From positions 186,001 through 250,000 of the forward strand of contig JAPYMA010000568.1 of assembly GCA_035041965.1 (NCBI GenBank): a stretch of 64,000 bases of DNA, given 5' to 3'. The translations under genes were made by a program, and so were the position numbers. The stretch comes from Anisakis pegreffii. Its lineage: Eukaryota; Nematoda; Chromadorea; Rhabditida; Anisakidae. Under the pieces are notes generated by a model, which saw only the letters and a program-made list of their open reading frames with translations, was not told where the DNA came from and made no database searches. Shown piece after piece: positions 25,128 through 36,248 of the stretch (the stretch's first letter is position 1; the number at the start of each line of letters is the position of its first letter).

Positions 25128-28100
25128 CTTCAACAAAACAAGTCGCTCTCAAAATCCAAACTTTCCGTGAAAGTCGGTTCGTCATTCTCAATTGAGCAGT
25201 CGAATATTGGTGATTAGAGGACATGGCGACTGATACTTTGGTGAAAGCTCTTTTTCAGCGACAGTTTTTACTATTTCGAGATGATACGGAATATATTAGC
25301 GGCCTCATAAACACAATTGATGTGTTCCACTGAGAAATTTGAAACATTGCATCGATTCATTTCAATAGTTTCCTTCTTAACACCGTTCTCGATTACGTAG
25401 ATTTATTCTCGAAACATTCATCCTTTGAAACAGTTTGTCATAAATGAGTAAGATTTTAGTGAGATATTTTGCTGAATTCTTCTGAGAACGTGATCAATGA
25501 AATGATTACCTGAATAAGATTAATGCACATCGATAATAAGGCCAAACCAATCAAAATGAGAACAAAATTCACCAGCATCATGTCTTTATTCCCTGGCACT
25601 ATATCACCCAAACCAACTGTGCTGCAAAATAAGCAGTTATCATTCTTGCAGAATAAGTTCAATCGAACACTCTCCGTGGAACGAACTTTGACGGTTATAC
25701 CAAATCAAATATCTTATTTCCCACTCTAGTTTTGACATATAAGTTTTTGTGGTCTGTATCTGTTGAGATCTTATGGAATTTTCGCGGGCGCCATAATTAT
25801 TGGTGAAATCAACGATATTGCTGCTGCTGCTGCTTTCGAACCACTCCAGAAGATACCCATAAGTTTAGTTCATTCACATACAGTATGCCACTGTGTATGA
25901 ATGTAACCTTGACAAATACTCATACATTAAGCAAATGCATCACAATGCGTACTCACCTTATAGAAACAAAGAAGAAATAAACTGATGTTAAATAGCCCCA
26001 TTCAGTTTCCCACAAACAGAAGAGGCCCGCCGAAACACCGATCCAGAGCACAAGCATCGACAACGCAATCGGAATCGGAAACGAATTCTCGCGACTCCTT
26101 CAAAAAGAAACCATTACAAATCCCACTCTGTCAATTGCAAAAGTTCACACCATAGTGAGTGGCTTTGAAGTAGATAGCATCTGAATTTCCCAAAGATTCG
26201 GGCATATTTGCTAGAAAATTTAGGTTTATTTTTGGTTCGTCCAGACTACCTGTATCACGTTTATTCATGAGGATTCCATTGTATAATACCTAAACGCAAA
26301 GTTTAAGAACTGAAGAATGAATTGTTTTTGAGCTGTGGTGATATTTATGAACGATTGGTGCTGAAGAAAAGGTTGACGGCAACACGTACAATTTTTTATT
26401 GAGTTCATTCTGTTCGTTTGCGCCCAATTCAACGTCCATCGACGCCAACTTCTTATGATCTGGCCCCAAACTGTTTGCTAACGAATAGGCAGATGTGTAG
26501 AGTGCCTTCAAGATAATTACTTGATTTGTGTTAAATGAAACTCAAATTTGTAGAGAGTTGAAATAGAAATCGAAACGAAAATCTTTTCGGTGATCAACTG
26601 ACATCACAATTCACATAAGGATGATGAAAGAAAAATTAGCAATAAGAAAATTTCGAAGACCATTCTGCCGTCACTGAAGATTTCACCCCAAATTGATGCT
26701 AGAATTAGCACAATGAACTAATATTGACATATGGATTACCTTAACAGGCATACTTAAACTGGCTAAACGCTTTGATGGTAGTTTATTACGGGCCGTACGA
26801 AGGCGTTTGTAGAACTTTCGTAACGCTCGTGACAGCAGACGACCCACTTCCTTCAGAATGATCAGGAATATGGGAATACCCAACATTATATAGAATATAC
26901 TCGCGATTTGTCCAGCACGAGTTTTGGCCACAGGCAATCCATAACCTGAAGTACATTTGCAATCAACGTTGCAACATACGGAACAGAGCTTTCCGAACAA
27001 TGACACTTTTGACCGAAGCAACGTCGGAATGCACAAACGTGAGTTCTCAAAGTAGACGTGAGCCTTACCATAGCTCGCTAGATCCCTTGAAGTCACATAC
27101 CCTAAATGCTTCAAACGGTTCAAGATCACCGTTCAAGACGTGCTCTCATTCTAACCCGAAAGCAGTCAAGCAGTTAAAGTTGTATGGTCTTCCTCTCCAT
27201 ATGACCAATCTGATATACCCATCGAACCGAAGCGGTTATGTTTTGCAGAATGTGCTCTCAAAGATACCTAATCAAAAAGTTGTTTCTAAATGCCAGAACG
27301 GATTCAACACGATCCAAAAACCGAACGACCAATTCAAATCCGTTCCCTATTCACGAACTGATGAGTTCCTTGAATGGAAACTTGGATTCGAGTTTATGTA
27401 TATTCTATCAATAACCGGTGTAATTACCCGAACTGGTGCGGAAAACGAACCGATGGTGGTATAAAGTTGTCCGGCATAAAACATCGAACCGTACCAAGAC
27501 CAAGGACTTGGATCGTTACGTTCTTGAAGCACACTGGTCAGATTCAAATAGTCCATAAACCATTGAATCGCTTCTCGTGTATGATGCATTTGCAATTGTT
27601 TATCAATCCTTATCACTGTGTCATAGCAACGAATCTCTAGCATTCGTTGTAAAACCTTCAATGAGAAGCTCATCACCATTGAATCGTGACCATGTCAACA
27701 AAAATATACGTGACCGGACAATCTGCTTGAAGACATTTTGCCTAAGGACAGTTTGCCTAATGCAGTTTGCCTAATGGCAATTGACATCAAGGAAAATTGC
27801 TATTAGGCAAACTCCATTAGGCGAACTGTCCGTTAGGCGAACTATCCGTTAGGCAATGTGTCTTTAGGCAAAACGTCTTTAGGCAGATTGTCCGGGTACC
27901 AAAATATCGACACTCTCACTACTGTCGTCACTGAACAACACTGATAGTTAAGTAAATGATAATGATGTCAATAATAATAACCCGATTCCACATCAAAATT
28001 GGGATCGCAGTTGCTCCGTTCTAATGATATAATGGAATCTATTCTATTTCGTAGCTATCACAGGAACTAGTCTATTGTAACGCCATTGTGTATGTTAGAA

Positions 28101-28508
28101 TCACGACTTTAATCAAATTTATTCGTTTGCGATTTCAGAATGTATGCTAAAGTCACATTTCATGGGATGAGGCTATTCACAAACTTCCGAAAGGAGCACT
28201 TCAATAACGGTTTCACAACAATTTCAGTCAAGGATGATAGCGAAGGTGAATGATCTCAACAACATTTACAACAACAGCAATTGAAAGTTGATTGTGCCGA
28301 TGATGGTAGGTAGATGACTTACCTGATCATATGCATACTTGTAACTATTGCGAAAAGTTGAACGTTCATTTTGATCACGCTCCAGTTCGAGTTTGCGAAA
28401 GATTGCCGCACCAATTAATGTGTACGAGATGAGTATAACAAACGGTAACGAATAACTAAGACGGAATTTTTGATGAATCCATTTGAGACGTTCAAAAAGT
28501 GTTGACAT
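19806..28508 (-). CDS. Two-pore-domain (TWK/K2P) potassium channel, complete, 800 aa
   Basis: Background potassium channel of the plasma membrane with the M1-P1-M2-M3-P2-M4 plan. Fourteen exons (minus strand, 5' to 3'): 28323-28508, 27451-27655, 26740-26945, 26390-26505, 25957-26097, 25510-25621, 24968-25127, 23515-23685, 22988-23120, 22445-22602, 21812-22043, 21629-21681, 20273-20489, 19806-20118. All phases join to 2,403 nt. The start ATG has an in-frame TGA 12 nt upstream. M1 is at residues 21-38, filter 1 TTIGYG at 128-133, filter 2 STVGLGD from 285, M4 ending at 322. The remaining 478 residues form a long cytoplasmic tail. Nematodes have dozens of TWK paralogues, so no symbol is given. 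The tail exons are supported by phase, splice sites and open frames, not by similarity I can recall. Confidence 0.9.
20665..22406 (+). other. Run of plus-strand open frames inside K2P introns
   Basis: Four plus-strand frames of 79-107 codons: 20665-20988, 21130-21372, 21369-21686 and 22167-22406. The second begins MSDRQRSVALLKHHRKK and reaches a donor-like GAC|GTGAGTG near 21283. The fourth follows an acceptor-like TTTTCAG (end near 22219) and contains MQATLEALRTLNNPSKLCD. Composition looks coding, but 21369-21686 overlaps a K2P exon antisense, and I could not build a spliced model. A nested gene is possible but unproven. Confidence 0.2.
25510..25621 (-). CDS. K2P exon 6: second filter and M4
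   Basis: 112 nt; phase 2 split codon in, phase 0 out. It encodes STVGLGDIVPGN, the second selectivity filter, and M4 (LVNFVLILIGLALLSMCINL) ending INLIQ, a sequence typical of nematode TWK channels. Acceptor TTTTGCAG, donor CAG|GTAATC. Confidence 0.95.
25957..26945 (-). CDS. K2P exons 3-5: M2, cytoplasmic loop, M3
   Basis: Exon 26740-26945 completes filter 1 (GYGLPVAKTRAGQ), then M2 (IFYIMLGIPIFLIILKEVG) and a basic stretch. Exon 26390-26505 is a hydrophilic loop. Exon 25957-26097 carries M3 (IPIALSMLVLWIGVSAGLF) and the second pore helix (WGYLTSVYFFFVS). Exons 4 and 5 both use a TTGAAG|G acceptor. Confidence 0.92.
27000..27464 (+). other. 154-codon plus-strand frame in K2P intron 2
   Basis: An ATG-to-TAA frame antisense to the intron between the first-pore exon and the M2 exon, with its end overlapping the pore exon by 14 nt. 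It is hydrophilic and Ser/Asn/Lys rich with no domain I recognise. Long for this AT-rich window, but antisense position and lack of similarity make it doubtful. Confidence 0.2.
27451..28508 (-). CDS. K2P exons 1-2: M1, extracellular cap, first pore loop
   Basis: Exon 28323-28508 encodes the start, M1 (LPFVILISYTLIGAAIF) and the charged RKLELERDQNE after it. Exon 27451-27655 encodes the cap helices (one Cys at residue 72, an N-glycosylation motif NLT at 100-102) and the first pore helix PWSWYGSMFYAGQLYTTIG. The exon-2 acceptor is ATTGAAG|G. An upstream AG gives the wrong phase, so this unusual acceptor is required. The intron between them (27656-28322) contains a fold-back element. Confidence 0.92.
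27714..27895. mobile_element. Fold-back element in K2P intron 1
   Basis: 182 bp starting ccggacaatctgc and ending gcagattgtccgg. Both arms are built from direct subrepeats of about 14-16 bp of the form gacagtttgcctaa (left arm) and its inverse ttaggcaaactgtc (right arm), around a short centre at about 27775-27800. A related copy is at 36017-36248. No open frame: a non-autonomous fold-back/MITE. Transcription through the intron would make a long hairpin. Confidence 0.8.
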
Positions 28509-31500
28509 CTCTTGACGATTTCAGTTTGGAGTAATGAGTTGACGCCTCTTAACGTGCTATCGTTTTTTCTTCATCGAATTCCTAAAAGATTTCGTTGTTG
28601 TTTTCAGTAACTTTTTCTCCAAACTCTTCACAACGCAAAAGCTTTTTGCCCAATGGTACGGACCTTCACAGTGTAGCACAATCATAGAACGTATTTTAAA
28701 AGTCCGTGAACTTAAGGCATCTCAAATCAATCATTTCATTAAACAAATTCATTCATACGCAGAAACAGTCCACCTATAGGTACGTAAAACACCTTTCGGG
28801 AAAATCCTCATCACACCTTTACAGTTACCTAACTCCTCATCATTTATAATAAGATTCATCGGCCTGGCTCTATTGCAAAGCAAACTGCATTCAACAATTT
28901 ATAAATCACGTTTGACGAAACTAAACGTCGAGGATGCATGGAAAAAATTGTCATCTTCGATCGTTTGCCTACACTAATAGAATCATGCAGCAGCAATTTC
29001 ACGATGATGTCAGCACGCCCAATCTCAGCTTCAGTCCAAGTTCCATTTCAATCGAAAAGCATTAATCTAGATAACAAACAACAGACAATTTGACAGCTTA
29101 AGTTACCCTTCTGTGAGCTTTTCAAATCCTCACCAATTTCATGAAGTATCCACAATTTTTTGCCTCATTCTAAGCATTCATCGATCACAAAGCATTCCAA
29201 TTGCATTTCCATAAACAAACGAAAAGTACGACTGTCGAGTGGAAGAAATTCGTTGATTCAATCTGATGCCCGAAACAATATGTTAGAAACAAAAAAAATG
29301 GTACTTTTAATCTCGTTCACATTCCGCCTGAAGCTTCGCAACGACTAACGTTTGAACAGCTGGAACGTCGTTAGCTTAGGTTTAATTTTTCCTCTTTTTT
29401 TCGATTAATTTTGCTCTCATATCGCAACATCTCGATCCGGCACGAAGTGCGCTTCCGATCATAAGTAAATCATTGCATTTTATTGTGCTCGAACAAGAGA
29501 CCTGCTGGCGTCATCTTGAACGCTTTGTTGCTGACGGCACGAGGAAAACAAGTCAAAAACAAAAACTCAGTGTCAAAACAGATTTCGTTCACGGTTCACA
29601 CTTCTATCAGCTGAAACGAACCTTCATCTCTTTTTTCAACTAATGTTTTGTCAGTTCAGTGTGTTTTTTGCCACTAATTGATCTCACCTAATCGAATGAA
29701 ACAGTTGTGATCTTCCTCGTCGATAAGGTGAACAACAACCGAAATTTTAGAGTTTTGGATAATCTAGAATCAGCTAATCCAACATCACTTCTACCCAATC
29801 GCAAGCATTTGGTAATCTGACATCAGATTTGCCTTCAGAAAATCAGAATAACTATGCCATTTTTCACATAACTTTTGAGAGTTCTGAGCACTTTCCTCAT
29901 CATGCTCCGTAGATTCCTCAGCTGCCTCAAAATAATAGCAATCTCAAGAAATGATCTCAATTATTCATGGCTTTTTAGAAGGAGAAAGTCCACGAAAATC
30001 AGACTGAATGAATCTTTTCATCGCGAATATTTTAATCGAAAACTAGATCGCATGAAATTCCATTGGAAAGAATCAATTGTCGATTGAAAATTTGGAACGT
30101 GAAATTATCAGAAAAAACCTTTCAAGGGAAATACCTAATTGGATATTTCGAACATGAAAGAGCAATTTCCAAGATTCGTAATATAATACTACATAATCAA
30201 CTCGTACACAAAATGCACTCAGTGTTAGCGATTCCATTCGATTTAATTGTTCAGTGGTTGACATTCAGCGAATTTAAGAGACGATTTTTTTCGTCATCAA
30301 ATGAATCGTTGAAGATTTATCATTGGGCATATAAAGATTCATAGTGAATACGATGAAAGTAAAGGATATCGATATGCTCGAACACATGTTTGAATTATGT
30401 TCTTTGTAGATTGCCTAATATCAGTTGTCCATGAAACCAATTATAGATTGCGTTTATCTGAATATGAATTTTTCGATTGGATTAGATGCATTCCCAGCAG
30501 AGAGAAAAGACGAAAACAATTGAAATGCAATTATGATTGTGAGAGCCGTTGAGATGGTAACGATGACGATGAAAACAGTGATGAAAGGTGAGAATTAAAT
30601 GAATAACTGCTATCATAACAGCCACGGTTTTGTACGAAACATTTTTATCTTCACTCAAAAGTTCTTCAGCTAGCACTTAATGATACTAATTATATCAATA
30701 TAAATGGTGATAATTCCACTGATAATGATGGCAATAATGCCAGTATTGATTCTGATGATAGCCGTAATAATGATAAATTGACAGTAATAATTAGCACATA
30801 ATAATGTTAAGGCGGATAATAACGACAGCAGTTATTATTATTATGATTTGTCGTATCCAGCAATACTGTCACAGCAATTAGAATATCGATTCAATAACTG
30901 CTATATCAGTTGAAATATCCACTGAAAACAATCACAACATCATTGAGAAACTGTTCGACGAAAGAAAAACCATTACAAGATTTCTTGCCTAATCGCAAAA
31001 AAACGTCTTATCTCGATTCAATAACTGCTATATCATCAATTCCACTCTTTACAACTGCAAGCAATAAATCAATTCCGCTAAAAATTTCCGCCTGCACATT
31101 TCCACCGAACAGCATCGCCAAGCCATTCCATCAAAACCGCAACTCTTGCTCAATAAACATGCACGTATTTTTCTAAACAGAATTGCTTATTTCGCCATTT
31201 TCTGTCGGAAATATTATGTGATGATTGGTGAGGATATGCTCACGGCAACGATGAATGAATTTCCTTAACTGCACGATCAGGTAATGCTTCGAGGAATCGT
31301 ATAAGGAAAATGGATGCACAGCTCGCTGTTACCTCTTACAGTGACCTTGGGCTGAGTAAAGATCGTCAATTTTTGTTCAATATCAATGAGTTGCTGGAAA
31401 TCAAGCAGCTTCTGATGAGGATCTTAACGGATGAACTAACTGGTCGACTGCATATAATTATCAATTGATTAATATTTCAAGCCGGAGAAAAATATCATTT

Positions 31501-34134
31501 TGTGAATTATTAGCAATAATGACTTTACGCTCGAATGCGTGTGAATGAAGGAATGTCACGAGATGGAACTCAATTGGATTCCGTGAAAATATGTTTGAAC
31601 AACTCAGGACGATCGTATGCCCAATTAAGCAATAATGACTGCTGCAGAAGTCACCCTGAACGACTGCATTCAACATCGATGAGTCGTTCTCTTATAGAAT
31701 AAACCGTTCAAATGGTTTGGGTATGCAGTTTGTTTGAGTTGAGTTTTGCAATCATCAGCGATGGTTAAAGGCCCATAACCATTTGAGTTCGACTTTGAAC
31801 ATGACAAAAACAACAACAACGTCGAAAATAATAATGCTGTCAAAACAGAGCACGCTTGAAATTCATTCGTCGAAATATTCACATTCATCACAATGAAGAC
31901 GGGATTCTAGTAAAAGAACAGCTTCGAGAAAATCTGCAAATGAAGCCCCTTTCCAAAGCACCGCAACACAATCTTCTAAATGATATATATTTCTAGCTGC
32001 ATCATTGCTGCTGTCTGCATTATGGCTGTTATTGAGATTAATGTTTATTAATTCAATTCTCCTCATGCATATCATCAAAAGCATCAGAAAAAAAAACAAA
32101 ACGAACTGATCGCACTGTGTTGTTCCAGTTTGAACGCTCATAAATCAAATAAGATGGATGATATCCACTGATGCACTATTCACTCAGCGATGTGAATGCA
32201 TTACCTCAAGTTGTATTCATCAAGCCTCATGCCTCAGGGCACCCAGACACCTGCTCTAACACTAACAACTATCAATTATCATTCTTATCATTCAGTGTCG
32301 TCATGCCCAGCAATTTCTTCACATGATAGATTTTCAAATACCTCACAGCTTGCTATAATGCGTGATATGGGCATACTCAAAATACGTTAGATGTTCAAAA
32401 TATATTTATTGCGCGACATAATTCACATAGTTTCCTTTGACAACTCAGTGGAATTTCTTCAAATCAAATCAGATCTCGAATCATTGACTCCGTTAAAATT
32501 GCCTGTTTTCTTTCGTTCGTTCTTCGAGATAACCAGTCCTCGCCTAACAACAACATGCAAATCAATACATTTTGAAAACCTGAAGAAAAAGGGAACGAAG
32601 AGATTAGTATTCGGATAGAATAATCGAATCGTTGTCTAATGAACAGTCAAGTAGGTGCATCTGGATGAAACCGTTGAGATCAGAATGAATGTGATGACAT
32701 GAAATGAAACAGCTACAGATTGCTCAAGTAAAACACAAACAAACCTAATGCTTATTCACTTCTTCACACAAAAAACATCATGTTCATCGAATGCTCAACA
32801 AGACTGATACAAGTGAAATGATGCCATCATCACTGTTCCTTCAAGAGGTGATGAGAATCAATAAATTTTATTCAGTCGTTCTTGGTGATCACTCATTCAG
32901 TGATTAATAAGCAACCGAACGAATGCAAGTAATCATCTGGCACCGTAGCATACGATAAGTGATGATAGGTGATTTATAAAGAGATGCAAGAATGCGCTCA
33001 GATCAAAGACGAGAGCATCCTATTTCATTCGGCTTAAATGAGGACATATATCTCTAGCCATCAATACGTTTGGCAGTAGCTGAATGCTTCTCAATGATAT
33101 TCAGAGAATGACATTCAATAGTCATTTGAATAATGTGAATGTGTGATAGCGGAGTCTTCAAATCACTGAATCACGTCTGTTATGAAGCCCATAATGACGT
33201 TCATTCGATAGTAAGAAGTAGATATTCAATATCAATATGAAATCAGATTGTTTTATTTTCCGCTCCTCCATCTTCGATCGCAAGCATTTTGCTCATAATT
33301 CAACGCATAAACATTCACTTCAAACCATGCCAAATAGCATATAATAAAACAACTAAAGATACTGGTAAACGTTTAATCGTTAACATGGCTGGTGAAACGT
33401 CAATGCCTGAACTGCGGGCAAAGGCTGAACATTAGCGGGTAATCCAACCGAAAAGTCTCAGGTAAAGTTTGTGATCGCTAAACAGAGACACCTGAACAAG
33501 AACACTACAAGCGTTTCAGATGGAGAAGCTCAGTGAACGCCTGATATATTCGCCATGAAAGACACAAACAATTATTAAAACGATGATGATCGATGATGTA
33601 AATGATAAGAACAAATGGAATGTTAAGACTTAAACGAAACGCAAATGTAAAGCCGTGACGTGTACAGCAGCATTTGAATTGTAATAAATCACCACAACGA
33701 AATACTTACAAACAGTATACAACATCACAGAAATTAATCAACTCAATAATACTGAAGAGCATTACCAGCGGGCGATTAGCAGTTTCGTTACGTAATCGAT
33801 GCAGAAGTAATCAATCACTTAAGGCAGATATTTTTTGTGGAGATAATAGCGATAACAGTGAACGGTCACCGTTGAGCTTCAAGGGTACGGCGAGGAACCA
33901 ACTCTAGAATTACTATCGTTCGTTCATCGCATTCACTATGAGCACAGAAACGAACGAGCAATTCGTCGTTACATAATTTATGACAACATTAAAATTGTAT
34001 ATACCACTCTACTATCAGCTGCACTAAATTAGCATTTAGTCACAAATTTGACTACCTAATAATTCGCTGAATGTCGTTTCATATTTGTCGCTATTATTAA
34101 TTAATGACAACGATGAACAAGTACAATTTTTTGA
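28509..34134. other. Intergenic, upstream of the K2P gene
   Basis: No recognisable exon. Overlapping plus frames at 29875-30087 and 30063-30344 have no family match. A 23-bp exact direct repeat (tcgattcaataactgctata plus tca) occurs at 30886-30908 and 31013-31035. AT-rich ATA/AAT simple sequence runs from about 30690 to 30845. Confidence 0.5.
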
Positions 34135-34927
34135 TCAGCTCCGAGTGTAACTGGCAGCCATGTGCAAGTAAAATTTCATCTCGCCATGTAAATTTCCTCT
34201 TACAATTAGTATAAATTCTCTAATGTAAAGGTTATCCCATGGAAAACATTTCTTATAATAATTGAGTGTAATCTTTCGGATGCGCTCTAAGAAATATCGC
34301 CAAGTGAGCCGTGAGGATGACAAGTGAACTCTTAACGATGACAAGAGGAAATTCGTTATCAACGAAAAGGAAACGTTTTTTGTGGTGTCTGAAAGGGTGA
34401 AAGTGTGATTTTGATGAGCTCTGACTGGCACATGACATATTCCTAAGTACATTGAAATTTCAGTTTTTCTGGAAATTTGTCCTCGACATTCAATGCTCAC
34501 CCAACAAAAGAGCACCCAACTGAATACCACTCAATTATGCGGCGAATTGAAAACCCTTCACAAAAGAAACTGAAACCACGCAAAACTGCGAAGTCTTCAT
34601 TGAAATTCGAAAAGAATAGTGCATAAAAACTTGAAAGTGCATAGCGAATAATGTTTTCTTCAAGCTGAGGTTCTGAGAAGCCTCAGTCTGAACAACATTT
34701 GAGTGTGAAAAGACTGCCAACAAAGACTTAAGAGTTGAAAAAATGAAACAATAAACAATATGAATGGATTCATTTCTCGAAGCAAGAGCACTAAGCCCCC
34801 TTTCTATTTGTTCGTGTTTCAGCGCTCTCAAAAGTGTCCTCGATAACTTGAAAAGGATAATGAATTGCTGTGTGTTTTGAGGCGCAATGAAAATGAAACT
34901 GAATTGGAATTTACACAAGAATTCCAC
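34135..34927 (-). other. Two adjoining unassigned minus-strand frames
   Basis: Frames of 130 and 131 codons lie end to end (34535-34927, then 34135-34530), separated by a stop and a change of reading frame. The downstream one ends with a hydrophilic, aromatic-rich stretch (RYFLERIRKITLNYYKKCF). No similarity known. It may be a decayed gene or chance. Confidence 0.15.
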
Positions 34928-36016
34928 AAAAAAATTGCCGCATGGTCATCATTCACAGATATTCCTCTGAAATGGCAGCATAGCTAGTAAAACGACACAC
35001 TAACAGCTGCAGCACACGAATGCGAATGATAAATGAAAATGCGGAATAAGTAAATTGAAAAATGAAAACAAAAAATATTTTAATGATATACGAATAAGGC
35101 ACGCGGAGAATAAAATGAAACGAGGCATTATCGCATTCACCTCTGAGTCGAATTATCCATCCATCGATACATCCACTGCATTAACAGCTAATGAATGAGG
35201 TTACTGCATGCAACGACACTAAACTAGCACACAGAATCTTCATTGGATACTGCATTCGAAACGTTGCTAAATGAACGAACATCAGCCAGAAAATTTGGTG
35301 TCATGAAAATTTATCCCTTATCAGCACAAAAAAGGACGGAGGTTTAAGCATACAAGTGGCATCTTAATGCGTAAACAACGACATCTTCACAACGAACAAC
35401 AACGTAAAAAGTATCAATGAGTCTCAGATCATCTGCCGACAATCTGAACGAACTGGACCTCTAGTACAGTGATGTCTGCATTTCGGTTCTCTCGATGAGA
35501 AAACATTCACTCCACCCGTAATATTATACTAATCTCAATGTGTGTACTAGGCAATTGTTGCCTGCCTGCATTGTGTGATGCCGTGATTAAGCGTAACAGA
35601 AACTTTAAACATTAACCGTAGATCTTTAAACTGAAAAACGTTCCAAGTTTTTGATATATTTGTGATTGAATTGAGAGATCTTGAACAGACCAGTCACAAC
35701 TCAACAACAATCAAAGGATCATAATTCGACAGTGATAATATGATAACAACAGCAATGGTGATTCTTTAAAGTCAACACGTACAACTGGTTGGACTGAACA
35801 CCTGCATTTATCACCCGCTTTGAGCTGACTGAAGGAAGTGCGAACTTATTTATTCTGAAACTCGATATCTACCTAGGTGTTTACTGCATTCCTGAAATGA
35901 TAACGGTGTACTTTCTGAGCAACAGGAAACAAATGTTGGCAACAGTTTCAGTTGAACTCGTTGTGCAACATGAAATGAGACTATTTTATTCAATTCTGGT
36001 GAATGTAAGAATGATA
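34928..36016. other. Non-coding, nothing seen
   Basis: AT-rich with stops in all frames; no repeat or splice-site pattern stands out. Confidence 0.5.
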
Positions 36017-36248
36017 ACCGGTCAATCTGCCTAAAGATATTTAGCCGAACGACAGTTTGCTTAAAGATTACCTAACGGGCAGTTTGACTAACGGACATTT
36101 TGACTAAAGGACAGTTTGCCTAAAGGACAGTTTGAGTATTAGGTGAAACATCCATTAAAAAACTGTAAGTCAGTCAAACTGTCCGTTAAGCAATGTGTCT
36201 TTAGGTAAACTGTCGTTAGGCTAAATGTCTTTAGATAGATTGACCGGT
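36017..36248. mobile_element. Fold-back element, second copy of the family
   Basis: 232 bp from accggtcaatctgcctaaag to the inverse ending agattgaccggt. Both arms are arrays of gacagtttgcctaaag-like subrepeats in opposite orientation, as in the copy at 27714-27895, with a different number of subrepeats and about 10-20 percent divergence judged by eye. No open frame. Confidence 0.8.
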
